Assembly: GCA_913061315.1 (NCBI GenBank)
Contig: CAJXUC010000029.1
Span: forward strand, 1-40,917
Reading direction: 5' to 3'
From: an uncultured Gammaproteobacteria bacterium
Lineage (GTDB): Bacteria; Pseudomonadota; Gammaproteobacteria; GCA-001735895
DNA length: 40,917 nt
The position numbers and the translations under genes are program-made. This document shows positions 33,016 to 40,917 of this stretch, piece after piece; position 1 is the stretch's first letter, and each line of letters opens with the position of its first letter. A model generated the notes under the pieces. The model saw only the letters and a program-made list of their open reading frames with translations. It was not told where the DNA came from and ran no database searches.

Positions 33016-34791
33016 ATGGAATTATTCATGGCCGACATTGTTATTAAAGATTTATCAAAAAATATTGCCAACACTATTTTGACTGGTTTCAATCGACATT
33101 TTTCAATTTTCTCAAAGATAACCAAGGGGGCCCAGGAACGTTTTGAAAATGCTGATTGGGACGCTGAACGCCACGCATCCAGAAAACGAATATTATTTTA
33201 TGATGCACGTGTAAAAGACGCGACACAATTCCTCAAAAAACAATTCGACATGAGTCATTTTATCGGCCCATTGTGGCTTGATGTTAAACGTGACTTTATT
33301 CAACTAATTCAAAATCATCACCAGCCTGAGCTAGCAGAAACTTTTTATAATTCTGTTTTTTGCGGTTTATTTCATCGCGATTATTTTGATAATGACTATA
33401 TTTTTGTGCGCAGCGTGGTGTCGACTGAATTCATCGATTCCGACAAACCGTCCTACCATGTTTATTATCCAGCTAAGCGTGGATTTCGAGCGTCGATCAA
33501 ACAGGTGCTAATCGATTCAGGTATTAATTTGCCTTTTGAAAATATTAACCGCGATGTTAAACACATTATAAAAGCCTTAATTAAATACCCTTACACGAGC
33601 CCAAGACATGCCCATCTAAACTTTCAATTTCAAGCTATTAGCTCTGTGTTCTATCGTAATAAGGCAGCTTATATTGTTGGTAAATGTATTAATTCTCATA
33701 GACAGATACCTTTTGCCATTCCAATATTACACACTGGAAATGGCTCGATTTTTGCCGATGCTATTATTATTGGTAATCAGGGATTGTCTAGACTGTTCGA
33801 ATTTTCATACGTCTACTTTATGGTAGATCATCCCGTACCCTCCTCTATTGTTAAATTTTTACGGGGGTTAATGCCATCTCGAAAAAAAGAAGATCTGTAT
33901 TCAGCCATTGGTTTACACAAGCAGGGGAAGACTGATTTTTATCGCGACTTTCTTCACCATTTAAAGCACTCAGAGGATGAGCTAATATTTGCACCAGGCA
34001 TTAAGGGCATGGTAATGGCTGTATTCACCCTGCCTTCTTACCCCTATGTGTTTAAAGTAATTCGAGATCGATTTAAGCCCCCCAAAAAAGTGACCCGGCA
34101 GGAGGTATTAAATACCTATCATTTGGTTAAACAACACGATCGCGTAGGACGTATGTCAGATATACTGGAGTATTCACATGTTGCCCTTCCTCACCATCGT
34201 TTCGCCAATGACTTGTTAGATGAATTGCATGAGACCTGTTCGAACAGCATTTCACATGAAGGTGGTCATATTGTCATAAAACATGTGTATATTGAGCGCA
34301 GAATGATTCCCCTTAATATTGCTATTCAGGGTGCTGACGATGCTTTAGTTGAACATTTAATGCGTGGATATGGTCAAGCGATTAAAGAATTAGCCGGCGC
34401 TAATATATTTCCTGGTGATTTATTATTGAAAAACTTTGGCGTTACTGGTCTAGGAAAAGGACGAATCGTATTCTATGATTATGATGAAATATGTTACCTG
34501 ACCGAATGTAATTTCAGAAAAATCCCTCCACCACGCTATCCAGAGGATGAATTTTCATCTGAACCTTGGTATAGCATTGCGCCCAACGATGTTTTCCCTG
34601 AGGAATTTGCAACCTTTATATTTGCGGATAATCGGGTACGGAAAGCCTTTTTAAAGCATCATAAAGACCTGTTAGACGCTGACTTCTGGATTCAGAAACA
34701 GGAAAATATTAAAGCAGGCATTTTTGAAGACGTATTTCCCTATCCGCAAAACATACGTTTTGGGTTTTCTGATTTATCAACAAAATACTGA
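33016..34791 (+). CDS. aceK: Isocitrate dehydrogenase kinase/phosphatase AceK
   Basis: Phosphorylates and dephosphorylates isocitrate dehydrogenase and so diverts isocitrate to the glyoxylate shunt during growth on acetate or fatty acids. It has 591 residues (E. coli 578). Family landmarks are the N-terminal regulatory part (FSKITKGAQERFENADWDAERHASRKRILFYD) and, in the kinase part, APGIKGMVMAVFTLPSYPYVFKVIRDRFKPPKKVTRQEV. FGVTGLGKGRIVFYDYDEICYLTECNFRKIP is also there. The start could be the ATG at 33028 (MADIVIKD), which has a better upstream GGAA. It lies close behind cbrB rather than in the usual aceBAK operon. Confidence 0.95.
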   Translation: MELFMADIVIKDLSKNIANTILTGFNRHFSIFSKITKGAQERFENADWDAERHASRKRILFYDARVKDATQFLKKQFDMSHFIGPLWLDVKRDFIQLIQNHHQPELAETFYNSVFCGLFHRDYFDNDYIFVRSVVSTEFIDSDKPSYHVYYPAKRGFRASIKQVLIDSGINLPFENINRDVKHIIKALIKYPYTSPRHAHLNFQFQAISSVFYRNKAAYIVGKCINSHRQIPFAIPILHTGNGSIFADAIIIGNQGLSRLFEFSYVYFMVDHPVPSSIVKFLRGLMPSRKKEDLYSAIGLHKQGKTDFYRDFLHHLKHSEDELIFAPGIKGMVMAVFTLPSYPYVFKVIRDRFKPPKKVTRQEVLNTYHLVKQHDRVGRMSDILEYSHVALPHHRFANDLLDELHETCSNSISHEGGHIVIKHVYIERRMIPLNIAIQGADDALVEHLMRGYGQAIKELAGANIFPGDLLLKNFGVTGLGKGRIVFYDYDEICYLTECNFRKIPPPRYPEDEFSSEPWYSIAPNDVFPEEFATFIFADNRVRKAFLKHHKDLLDADFWIQKQENIKAGIFEDVFPYPQNIRFGFSDLSTKY

Positions 34792-34857
34792 TGTAATCAC
34801 GATTAACTCACGGGTATGATGCATCTTCTTTATAACTCACTCGCAGATTAAAACCTA

Positions 34858-35940
34858 ATGGCTGAATTCTTTTTTGATTATGGACTTTTTACACTCAAAT
34901 TATTAACCATCGTTATTGGCATTATTGCCATAGTGGTTGTCTCAGTTGCCGCCAGTATGAAATCAAAGGCTGCACCAGAAGGTCATATCGAAGTTACACG
35001 AGTTAATGATAAAATGGATTTGCTTCGAGACACCCTCAGTGCCGCGGTTGTTGATGAAGATGAATTTAAAATCACGTTAAAGAAACGTGCCAAGGTTGAA
35101 AAAGCAGAACGAAAAGCTCACCTTAAAACACTTAAAAAAGGTGCAAAAAAGAACGCAGAGAAGGACATTGAACCAGATCGAAAAAGTCGTGTCTTTGTGC
35201 TTGACTTTGATGGAGATATAAAAGCATCTGCCGTGTCAAGTTTACGTCAAGAAATAACCGCAGTACTGTCACTGGCTGATAAGAGCGACGAAGTGTTAAT
35301 TCGATTGGAAAGTGGTGGTGGGATGGTTCATGCCTATGGACTCGCATCCTCACAACTACAACGTATAAAAGACCGCGAAATAGCACTGACTATTTGTGTC
35401 GATAAAGTAGCTGCTAGCGGTGGCTATATGATGGCTTGTCTAGCGAGCAAGCTTTTAGCTGCACCGTTTGCAATTATTGGATCTATTGGTGTTGTTGCTC
35501 AAATTCCTAACTTTCACCGCTTGCTTAAAAAGAATGACATCGATTTTGAAATGATCACTGCTGGCGAGCACAAACGGACGCTAACCATGTTCGGTGAAAA
35601 TACCGATAAAGGTCGTGAAAAGTTTGCAGAAGATATCGAAGATGTTCACGTTCTTTTTAAAGAGTTTGTAACGTCTCACCGACCACAGCTCAATATTGAA
35701 GAAGTAGCGACCGGAGAGATTTGGTTTGGACAACGAGCCTTAGGCAAGGCACTTGTCGACGAACTCATGACTAGTGACGAATACATAAGCAATGCTTGTG
35801 AAAAAGCTGACGTTTTCGAAGTGAAATACAAGATTAAAAAAACGCTACCTGAGAAACTGGGTATTGCAGTTCAAACTGCTCTCGATGGCACTCTGTTAAA
35901 ATGGTGGGATCGTGGAACAAAAAACCAATATTATAGTTAA
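34858..35940 (+). CDS. sohB: Inner-membrane S49 peptidase SohB
   Basis: A signal-peptide-peptidase-A-like protease, 360 residues (E. coli SohB 349). One N-terminal membrane segment (LTIVIGIIAIVVVSVAA) is followed by a charged, Lys-rich linker and the S49 domain (about 105-310). The nucleophile is Ser187 in DKVAASGGYMMAC, and the SohB-typical FAIIGSIGVVAQIPNFHRLLKK follows. The lysine general base lies in GEHKRTLTMFGENT, near 240. It is a separate gene, 66 bp after aceK on the same strand. Confidence 0.93.
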   Translation: MAEFFFDYGLFTLKLLTIVIGIIAIVVVSVAASMKSKAAPEGHIEVTRVNDKMDLLRDTLSAAVVDEDEFKITLKKRAKVEKAERKAHLKTLKKGAKKNAEKDIEPDRKSRVFVLDFDGDIKASAVSSLRQEITAVLSLADKSDEVLIRLESGGGMVHAYGLASSQLQRIKDREIALTICVDKVAASGGYMMACLASKLLAAPFAIIGSIGVVAQIPNFHRLLKKNDIDFEMITAGEHKRTLTMFGENTDKGREKFAEDIEDVHVLFKEFVTSHRPQLNIEEVATGEIWFGQRALGKALVDELMTSDEYISNACEKADVFEVKYKIKKTLPEKLGIAVQTALDGTLLKWWDRGTKNQYYS

Positions 35941-36011
35941 TAGAACAATGTACATTATGAGCAACAAGCTTTTGGGCACAAAGAATAAAGCTAAGTTAAT
36001 ATTACCATTTA

Positions 36012-36650
36012 TTAGTTAAATAGTGCCCTCCAAGCAGTCCAATTGGCTACACTTTCAGCAATCATCGTGTAGCCATCATCGCTAGGGTGCACCTTATCTC
36101 CCGATACCAATGCTGCTTGATAGCGTGGGCTAATGAGGTATTCCTCATAAATAGATAGATAGTCGATTTTCAATTGGTTGGCAAGGACTGCATAAGCTCG
36201 ATCATATTCAGCAATTTTTTTGTTATGCATTATCCAACGTCCATTGTGACTGTCGTGAGGGTTCACGGTTTCGTCCAATGGTGTCGGCCCTATCCACAAG
36301 ACTGTTGATATTGCTTTTGCCTGAGACATAATTGTACGGGCATTCTCTAACGACACCTCTAATTCGACCTGCGGCTGGTCTGAATTTTTATAGGCAGCAT
36401 CATTAAAACCAAAAGCAAAAATCAATAAACCGTTTGAGTCGCGACTGCGAGCCATCATTTCACTGTGCCAGCGTGCATCAATGTCAGTAGAGGTATCACC
36501 ATTGATTCCAAGATTATAAACAGCGATATCACGACCATTTTTCTTCATTTCATGGCAGACTCGGCCAGGCCAACCACAATCAAGGCTGTCATTACAACCC
36601 AACGTTAAGCTGTCGCCAAAAAAGTAAATTCGATCATAAGGTAGGCTCAT
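36012..36650 (-). CDS. SGNH/GDSL-type hydrolase
   Basis: A 212-residue esterase/lipase-fold protein. Block I is FFGDSLTLG (catalytic Ser), block II has the Gly in YNLGINGDTS, block III the Asn in FGFNDAA and block V is DKVHPSDDGY (catalytic Asp and His). There is no signal peptide, so it is probably cytoplasmic. Relatives act on acyl or acetyl esters and thioesters, and no substrate is indicated here. It is convergent with sohB and divergent from the third EamA gene, so it is a single-gene unit. Confidence 0.86.
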   Translation of the reverse strand: MSLPYDRIYFFGDSLTLGCNDSLDCGWPGRVCHEMKKNGRDIAVYNLGINGDTSTDIDARWHSEMMARSRDSNGLLIFAFGFNDAAYKNSDQPQVELEVSLENARTIMSQAKAISTVLWIGPTPLDETVNPHDSHNGRWIMHNKKIAEYDRAYAVLANQLKIDYLSIYEEYLISPRYQAALVSGDKVHPSDDGYTMIAESVANWTAWRALFN

Positions 36651-36709
36651 TTAAATTGCTCTTAACCGTGATTTAGATAGACTACTAAGCCTAAGAAATT
36701 GGGAAGCTA

Positions 36710-37684
36710 TTGTCTATAAAAAATGATAAAAAAATGAACGTATCGTTATTCAATCATCCTAAATCTGATAGTACATTAACAGCATTAATACTTGTGTTAA
36801 TCGCCACCTTTGTTCTTGCATTTCAAGATTCATTGGTCAAATTAATGTCATCTGATACCTCTTTTTGGCAATTTCAAACTTTGCGATCTTTGGGTAATTT
36901 AAGCTTTGTTTTAATACTCGCAATGGTTAGTGGTGGTATTAATCTTCTAGTGCCAAAAAACTGGAAAGCTGTTTATTTAAGGTCCATATTTTTATTGTTG
37001 TGTATGTTTTTTTTCTTTGCTGGCGCACCATTTTTAACTGTCGCACAGATGGCAGCGGGTCTTTACACCTACCCACTTTTCATTTCCTTACTGGCTGGAC
37101 CAATATTAGGTGAAAAAGTCGGGGTTTGGCGTTATGGAGCGCTAGCATTGGGTGCTATTGGTTCAAGTTTAGTACTTTCTCCGTGGAGCAATGATTTTTC
37201 AACTGTACAGTTGTTACCCATCATTGCTGGTTTTTTCTACGGAGCTAATATTTTAACCATACGTAAAGCTTGTAGAAATGAAAGTCCACTTGCTCTTGCT
37301 TTTGCAGCAGGACTTGGTTTTCTAATCTTTGGGCTGATGGGTATCACAATACTTTCATTATTCCCCTTATCCAGCAGCATAAGAGAGACGATGCCGTTTG
37401 TCGCGATTGGCTGGCCTGAAATAACATTACTTATTGTCGGATTCGCAATACTGTCATCGATACTAAATTTGACAGGGAATATTTGTATTAGTCGGGCATA
37501 TCAAACAGCTGATGCTAGTTGGTTAGCCCCAATGGATTACAGCTATTTAATATTTGCTGCTATCTGGAGCCGTATTATTTTTAATCAGTGGCCAAGTGAG
37601 CAGGCTTTAATCGGAATGGCCATGATCGGATTAGCTGGGGGGGTTACAACTTGGCGAGAAAAAGTTAAAGCTGAATCTACTTAG
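36710..37684 (+). CDS. EamA/DMT-superfamily transporter
   Basis: A ten-segment inner-membrane transporter of 324 residues in two EamA halves (about 20-150 and 165-310). The first half begins TALILVLIATFVLAFQDSLVKLM and the second LLPIIAGFFYGANILTIRKA. The overall shape resembles the first EamA gene in the window (19810-20796). The start may be a TTG at 36710 preceded by GGGA or the ATG at 36734, which lacks a clear ribosome binding site. The substrate is unknown. It is convergent with the nitrile hydratase genes, so it is not in their operon. Confidence 0.85.
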   Translation: MSIKNDKKMNVSLFNHPKSDSTLTALILVLIATFVLAFQDSLVKLMSSDTSFWQFQTLRSLGNLSFVLILAMVSGGINLLVPKNWKAVYLRSIFLLLCMFFFFAGAPFLTVAQMAAGLYTYPLFISLLAGPILGEKVGVWRYGALALGAIGSSLVLSPWSNDFSTVQLLPIIAGFFYGANILTIRKACRNESPLALAFAAGLGFLIFGLMGITILSLFPLSSSIRETMPFVAIGWPEITLLIVGFAILSSILNLTGNICISRAYQTADASWLAPMDYSYLIFAAIWSRIIFNQWPSEQALIGMAMIGLAGGVTTWREKVKAEST

Positions 37685-37743
37685 CTTATTGAAAGTAATC
37701 ATCATTACCTACACATGTTGTTGGATACTAGCTTATAGGGATA

Positions 37744-38412
37744 TCAATTTACTTCGATTAAATAACTTTCCCAAAGATCAAGAAAAATTCGATCACGCCT
37801 TCCATTTGCTTCTGGCCATAACTCTGCGGCCTCAAAAGCAACAGAATACAAATTTTGATAAGTTTTAATGCCTTTAGCAGATAGGTCGGGGAAAATATGG
37901 GCTCCATGATATTTATGAATTACTCCATGTCGTCCCCTAGCATATTGAGGCAACCGTGTATGTCCAGAATGACCATTTCGGTTCGTAAGGACTGATTGAT
38001 TAATTTTAATAGAGGGCTCGCTTCTCTCAGGATTATTAAACTTTATAGCATTTTCCCGATGGTTTTTACGTAAGTATTCAAGGCTCAATTTAACTGGAAC
38101 TGGAAGGTTCTTTGTAGAAGAATTATCAGCTTTACCCGTTTTTATTTCCTCGATCGACAGTATATCTGCGTTAATGTAAGTGGATAAGTCTGTTTGTGCC
38201 CATGAATCGAAATAGGGACGATTTAGATAATCTTCTGCTTGTATTAATTCACGACAATGTCGCCACCAATCAATTGAAATGTGAGGTGCTCGTGCACAAC
38301 GGGATAATGCCCATTCTCGCCCTTCCCAAATGTAGCGAAAAGCCACGTGTTCTTCATCAACTTCAATTGGGCCAAAACCCTCTTTCCCCCCTAAATCATG
38401 TATGCCATCCAT
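37744..38412 (-). CDS. nthB: Nitrile hydratase beta subunit
   Basis: The beta chain of the alpha/beta metalloenzyme that hydrates nitriles to amides. It has 222 residues, usual. The N-terminal motif MDGIHDLGGKEGFGPI and the C-terminal SH3-like part (GHTRLPQYARGRHGVIHKYHGAHIFPD) are diagnostic. The region ending in LDLWESYLIEVN is the family tail. One base separates its ATG from the alpha stop, and AGGAAG lies at the end of alpha, so the two are coupled. The usual activator (P14K/nitrile hydratase activator) does not follow: the next gene is on the other strand. Thiocyanate hydrolase subunits are relatives and an alternative. Confidence 0.93.
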   Translation of the reverse strand: MDGIHDLGGKEGFGPIEVDEEHVAFRYIWEGREWALSRCARAPHISIDWWRHCRELIQAEDYLNRPYFDSWAQTDLSTYINADILSIEEIKTGKADNSSTKNLPVPVKLSLEYLRKNHRENAIKFNNPERSEPSIKINQSVLTNRNGHSGHTRLPQYARGRHGVIHKYHGAHIFPDLSAKGIKTYQNLYSVAFEAAELWPEANGRRDRIFLDLWESYLIEVN

Positions 38413-38413
38413 A

Positions 38414-39064
38414 TCATGACTTCCTACGGGTATTGATTTTGAGAAACCTGTCAGTCCCTATCATTGAGTTTCGAGTTACCAAACTAGAAAGTAACTTTAA
38501 ATCCATCGATTTCGACCCTTCCGGTTGTTGAGGCAATACTAAATAACGAAGTTCAGCCGTGCTATCCCAAACTCTAATCTCGATAGAATCATCAATTTCA
38601 ACCCCAAACTCTTCCAAAACAGACCGCGGATTACGAACAATTCGAGATCGATAAGCCGCTGTCTTGTACCAAGCAGGTGCAATTCCAAGTATCGAAAAGG
38701 GATAACAAGAGCAAAGAGTACAAACTACAAGATTGTGTACGAGAGGTGTATTTTCAACAACTTGCAAATGCCCTGTTGCGGTGCCAAGAAAACCTAATTC
38801 ATCAATCGCTAATGATGCATTATTCATGAGTCTTTGTTTAAACTCAGGATCAGTCCAAGCTAGCGCAACAATTTCAGCTCCACGTTTTGGTCCAATTACT
38901 TCACTATAAAGTTCTACCCAAGCATCAATTGTTTCACCATTTACCAAACCTTTTTCAACCAACAATGATTCTAATGTTTTTACACGAAGTGCTGAATCTG
39001 AGGGTAAATGTGTATGTAAGTGTTGATGAATTTCAGTTATTCTTTTCGAATCAAACTTAGACAA
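38414..39064 (-). CDS. nthA: Nitrile hydratase alpha subunit, cobalt-type motif
   Basis: The metal-binding chain, 216 residues. The claw motif VCTLCSCYP supplies ligands Cys115, Cys118, Ser119 and Cys120. Thr after the first Cys marks the cobalt type, where iron enzymes have Ser. LGIAPAWYKTAAYRSRIVRNPRSVLEEFG follows, as in the family, with the two Arg residues that contact the oxidised cysteines from the partner region. It is upstream of and coupled to the beta gene. The low-spin cobalt enzyme normally needs an activator, not present in the window. Whether the product acts on nitriles or on a related substrate such as thiocyanate is not settled. Confidence 0.93.
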   Translation of the reverse strand: MSKFDSKRITEIHQHLHTHLPSDSALRVKTLESLLVEKGLVNGETIDAWVELYSEVIGPKRGAEIVALAWTDPEFKQRLMNNASLAIDELGFLGTATGHLQVVENTPLVHNLVVCTLCSCYPFSILGIAPAWYKTAAYRSRIVRNPRSVLEEFGVEIDDSIEIRVWDSTAELRYLVLPQQPEGSKSMDLKLLSSLVTRNSMIGTDRFLKINTRRKS

Positions 39065-39305
39065 TTAAGTACTCCCTTAGCTAGCTAAAACTTTAAATTA
39101 CCGCATACCTATCTAAACAGACAAACCCATATCGATAATGATCTATTGCACTAAAAAATTAATACCACATATAGTAAGAATTTCAAAATATGCTGTCATT
39201 AATTAACCTCACAACAAAGAATAAATAAGTTATGACAAGGTATATAAAAGTTAAAACTTTATAAAGACACCTATTTTAATTAGCTCAAAATCAATGGTAC
39301 TCACA

Positions 39306-40661
39306 TCATGACCAACTTTTTTCATAATCTTGTAGCGCAGCTTTCAATTTTACATTTCTTTCTTGCCCAAAATATTTGTCATGCGCCATATAGATTTCGC
39401 CAACCTTAAGTGCTACCTCCTTAATTAAAGCATCATCGTCTCGATCTGGTTGAACAGGAATACGCAACATCGTATCACCACCATAAGTAGGGATAACACC
39501 TGAAAAAACGTCAGAAACTTGCGGTACGTTCTCACCCTTCTTAACTTTACGAATTAGCTTTCTAAGCTTGCGTCTTACCATTGAAACACCCCGATCAGTT
39601 ACGCCAGTGTGTTCACGTTTATGAATATTAACAGGCCCTTGCGATACCCACGCGTCATAATCACCCGGATCACGCTGACGTTCTTCATAGCTTCGATCAC
39701 TACTCTGCCCGTAAAAATCTGTTTTCCCATAACCAACATCATCTCTATTTGTTAACCCTCTTGGATCATCACCGTCTCGAAAATGACGCCAAGCTATGAC
39801 CATCGTATGGGTATCATCTACCGGTGTAATCCAACGAGATAGACCGCACCGGGTAAAATAACGAGATTCTTCAGGTAAAGGGAAATGCCCACCATTTTGT
39901 GTAAAACTGGGTAGCATCTGATCGTGTATTCTAAGCCAAATAATATCATCTACGCGACGTGTATTTGTGTAAAATCCACCATAAGCACGATCAAAATATT
40001 CTATTTTTGGAAGTTCTGCAAAGGCATCAATAAATTGAGTTCTAACCGATTTAGTATGTAGATATACGGTATGAAATGGATCCCAAGCATTTTCCATAAC
40101 TTGAAGCCAATTACAGGGCGACTCAATAAGAAAAGGAATCATCTCATCACCTTCTTCATCAAAAATATCATAGACAGGGAAAGGTGGTATCGTATCCTTT
40201 GGCCCCATATATGCAAAAGCTAAACCTTTGTATTCGACAACTGGGTAGGCACCAATGCAGGTGCCTTCTTTCAATTTACTGCCAGGGGGCTCACAGGGGC
40301 GTTCCAACACTGTTCCGTCGGTAGAATATTTCCAACCATGATAGCTGCATCGAATACCACCTTCTTCAATAATACCAAATTCAAGGGACATATTTCGATG
40401 AGCACAATTCAAATGAACAAGACCAAGTTGTCCTTTAGTTTCACGGAACAAAAGCAAATCTTCACCCAGAATTCGAATCCGATAAGGTAAATCCCCAATC
40501 TGATCAGTCATCGCCACGGGCATCCAATAGCGTCTTAAATATTCCCCACAAGGCTTGCCAGGACCGACTTCAGTCAGTTCAGCATCAGGTTCTTGATGCC
40601 AGATAAATTGGCGATCATGACCACGAAAATCACCTTTAGGGAAATTAATACTAGAAGACAT
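39306..40661 (-). CDS. Rieske non-haem iron oxygenase, alpha-subunit-like
   Basis: A 451-residue ring-hydroxylating-type oxygenase subunit of the phthalate/vanillate-type single-component group. The Rieske cluster ligands are Cys86 and His88 in CAHRN and Cys105 and His108 in CSYHGW. The catalytic iron site is NAWDPFHTVYLHT, with His197 and His202, and Asp194 as the electron-bridge residue. The C-terminal half carries TPVDDTHTMVIAWRHFRDGD, as in the family. No reductase or ferredoxin gene lies in the window. It lies 241 bp upstream of the nitrile hydratase genes on the same strand. A linked pathway, oxygenase then hydratase, is suggested but not shown. The contig ends before any upstream neighbour. 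Confidence 0.9.
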   Translation of the reverse strand: MSSSINFPKGDFRGHDRQFIWHQEPDAELTEVGPGKPCGEYLRRYWMPVAMTDQIGDLPYRIRILGEDLLLFRETKGQLGLVHLNCAHRNMSLEFGIIEEGGIRCSYHGWKYSTDGTVLERPCEPPGSKLKEGTCIGAYPVVEYKGLAFAYMGPKDTIPPFPVYDIFDEEGDEMIPFLIESPCNWLQVMENAWDPFHTVYLHTKSVRTQFIDAFAELPKIEYFDRAYGGFYTNTRRVDDIIWLRIHDQMLPSFTQNGGHFPLPEESRYFTRCGLSRWITPVDDTHTMVIAWRHFRDGDDPRGLTNRDDVGYGKTDFYGQSSDRSYEERQRDPGDYDAWVSQGPVNIHKREHTGVTDRGVSMVRRKLRKLIRKVKKGENVPQVSDVFSGVIPTYGGDTMLRIPVQPDRDDDALIKEVALKVGEIYMAHDKYFGQERNVKLKAALQDYEKSWS

Positions 40662-40888
40662 AATTAAACTCTCATATCGTCAAAGAAAAAAAGAAACGGC
40701 ACAAAATAGCACTTAATTTTAAAAACATTAAACCAACATATAAACTTAGTTTTTTTACAATGTAGGATTTGAAAGTAATGCCAAGGTTTAATAAAAGAAT
40801 CCAATGTTAGATAATCGGATATAAATAACAAAAAATTCCGGTTAATCAAGACTCAGTTTAAATATTAAATTCATACACTTAGTAATGT

Positions 40889-40917
40889 CTGTCTCTTATA
40901 CACATCTGACGCTGCCA
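40889..40917. other. Illumina Nextera read-1 adapter remnant (artefact)
   Basis: The 19-bp Tn5 mosaic end (40889-40907), in the inverted direction to that at the start of the contig, is followed by GACGCTGCC of the Nextera read-1 adapter. Only the last base differs from that adapter. The genome ends at about 40888. Confidence 0.97.

Noticed and set aside
32960..33027. Room for a crcZ-like small RNA after cbrB
   Set aside because: The gap is about 56-68 bp, too short for crcZ, and has neither CA-rich motifs nor a sigma-54 promoter.
30..40907. Inverted 19-bp terminal repeats enclosing the whole window, as of a 40.8-kb transposon
   Set aside because: The 19-bp sequence is the Tn5 mosaic end used in Nextera libraries, and the flanking bases are adapter. 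It is not a natural mobile element.
1..40917. CRISPR arrays, tRNA and rRNA genes, insertion sequences
   Set aside because: I saw no regularly spaced direct repeats, no cloverleaf-type sequences, no rRNA stretches and no transposase in the reading frames.

Overview
The window is an AT-rich contig from a motile, probably marine gammaproteobacterium. Evidence for the group is the flgA/flgMN–cheV–flgB layout with sigma-54 and sigma-28 promoters, AceK, SohB, and a CbrA/CbrB pair in which CbrB closely resembles the Pseudomonas protein. I cannot place it to genus. Both ends are Illumina Nextera adapter, not genome (1-48 and about 40889-40917), so the genomic part is about 49-40888 and the first gene is cut by the adapter.

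Layout. 50-754: truncated TSUP-family permease. 866-8254 (minus): a carbon-acquisition block of acetyl-CoA synthetase (acs), then livF, livG, livM, livH-type ABC transporter genes and a Tat-exported substrate-binding protein. It is headed by a sigma-54-like promoter with two upstream palindromes. 8624-9127 (minus): HutZ/HugZ-like flavin/haem-related protein. 9211-14033 (minus): flgF, flgE, flgD, flgC, flgB, cheV. 14259-15967 (plus): flgA, flgM, flgN. cheR and flgG onward are missing from their usual places. 16112-18072 (minus): a MetA-type homoserine acyltransferase overlapping an unknown P-loop protein. 18188-22996 (plus): GMC oxidoreductase, two EamA transporters and one MFS transporter. 23139-25608 (minus): a membrane coiled-coil protein and a membrane-anchored von Willebrand A protein. 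25791-28067 (plus): an acyltransferase–alpha/beta-hydrolase fusion. 28382-34791 (plus): small membrane protein (CbrX-like), cbrA, cbrB, aceK. 34858-35940: sohB. 36012-36650 (minus): SGNH hydrolase. 36710-37684 (plus): third EamA transporter. 37744-40661 (minus): cobalt-type nitrile hydratase beta and alpha subunits and a Rieske oxygenase.

How it fits together. acs (acetate activation), aceK (isocitrate flux toward the glyoxylate shunt) and cbrAB (carbon/nitrogen balance) share an acetate/poor-carbon theme. The paired GTTAC-N5-GTAAC sites upstream of the sigma-54-like promoter of the transporter resemble the half-sites I recall for CbrB, which suggests a direct regulatory link within this window. 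The flagellar part has a readable promoter set: sigma-54 for flgA and flgBCDEF, sigma-28 for cheV and flgMN. I found no tRNA, rRNA, CRISPR array or insertion sequence.
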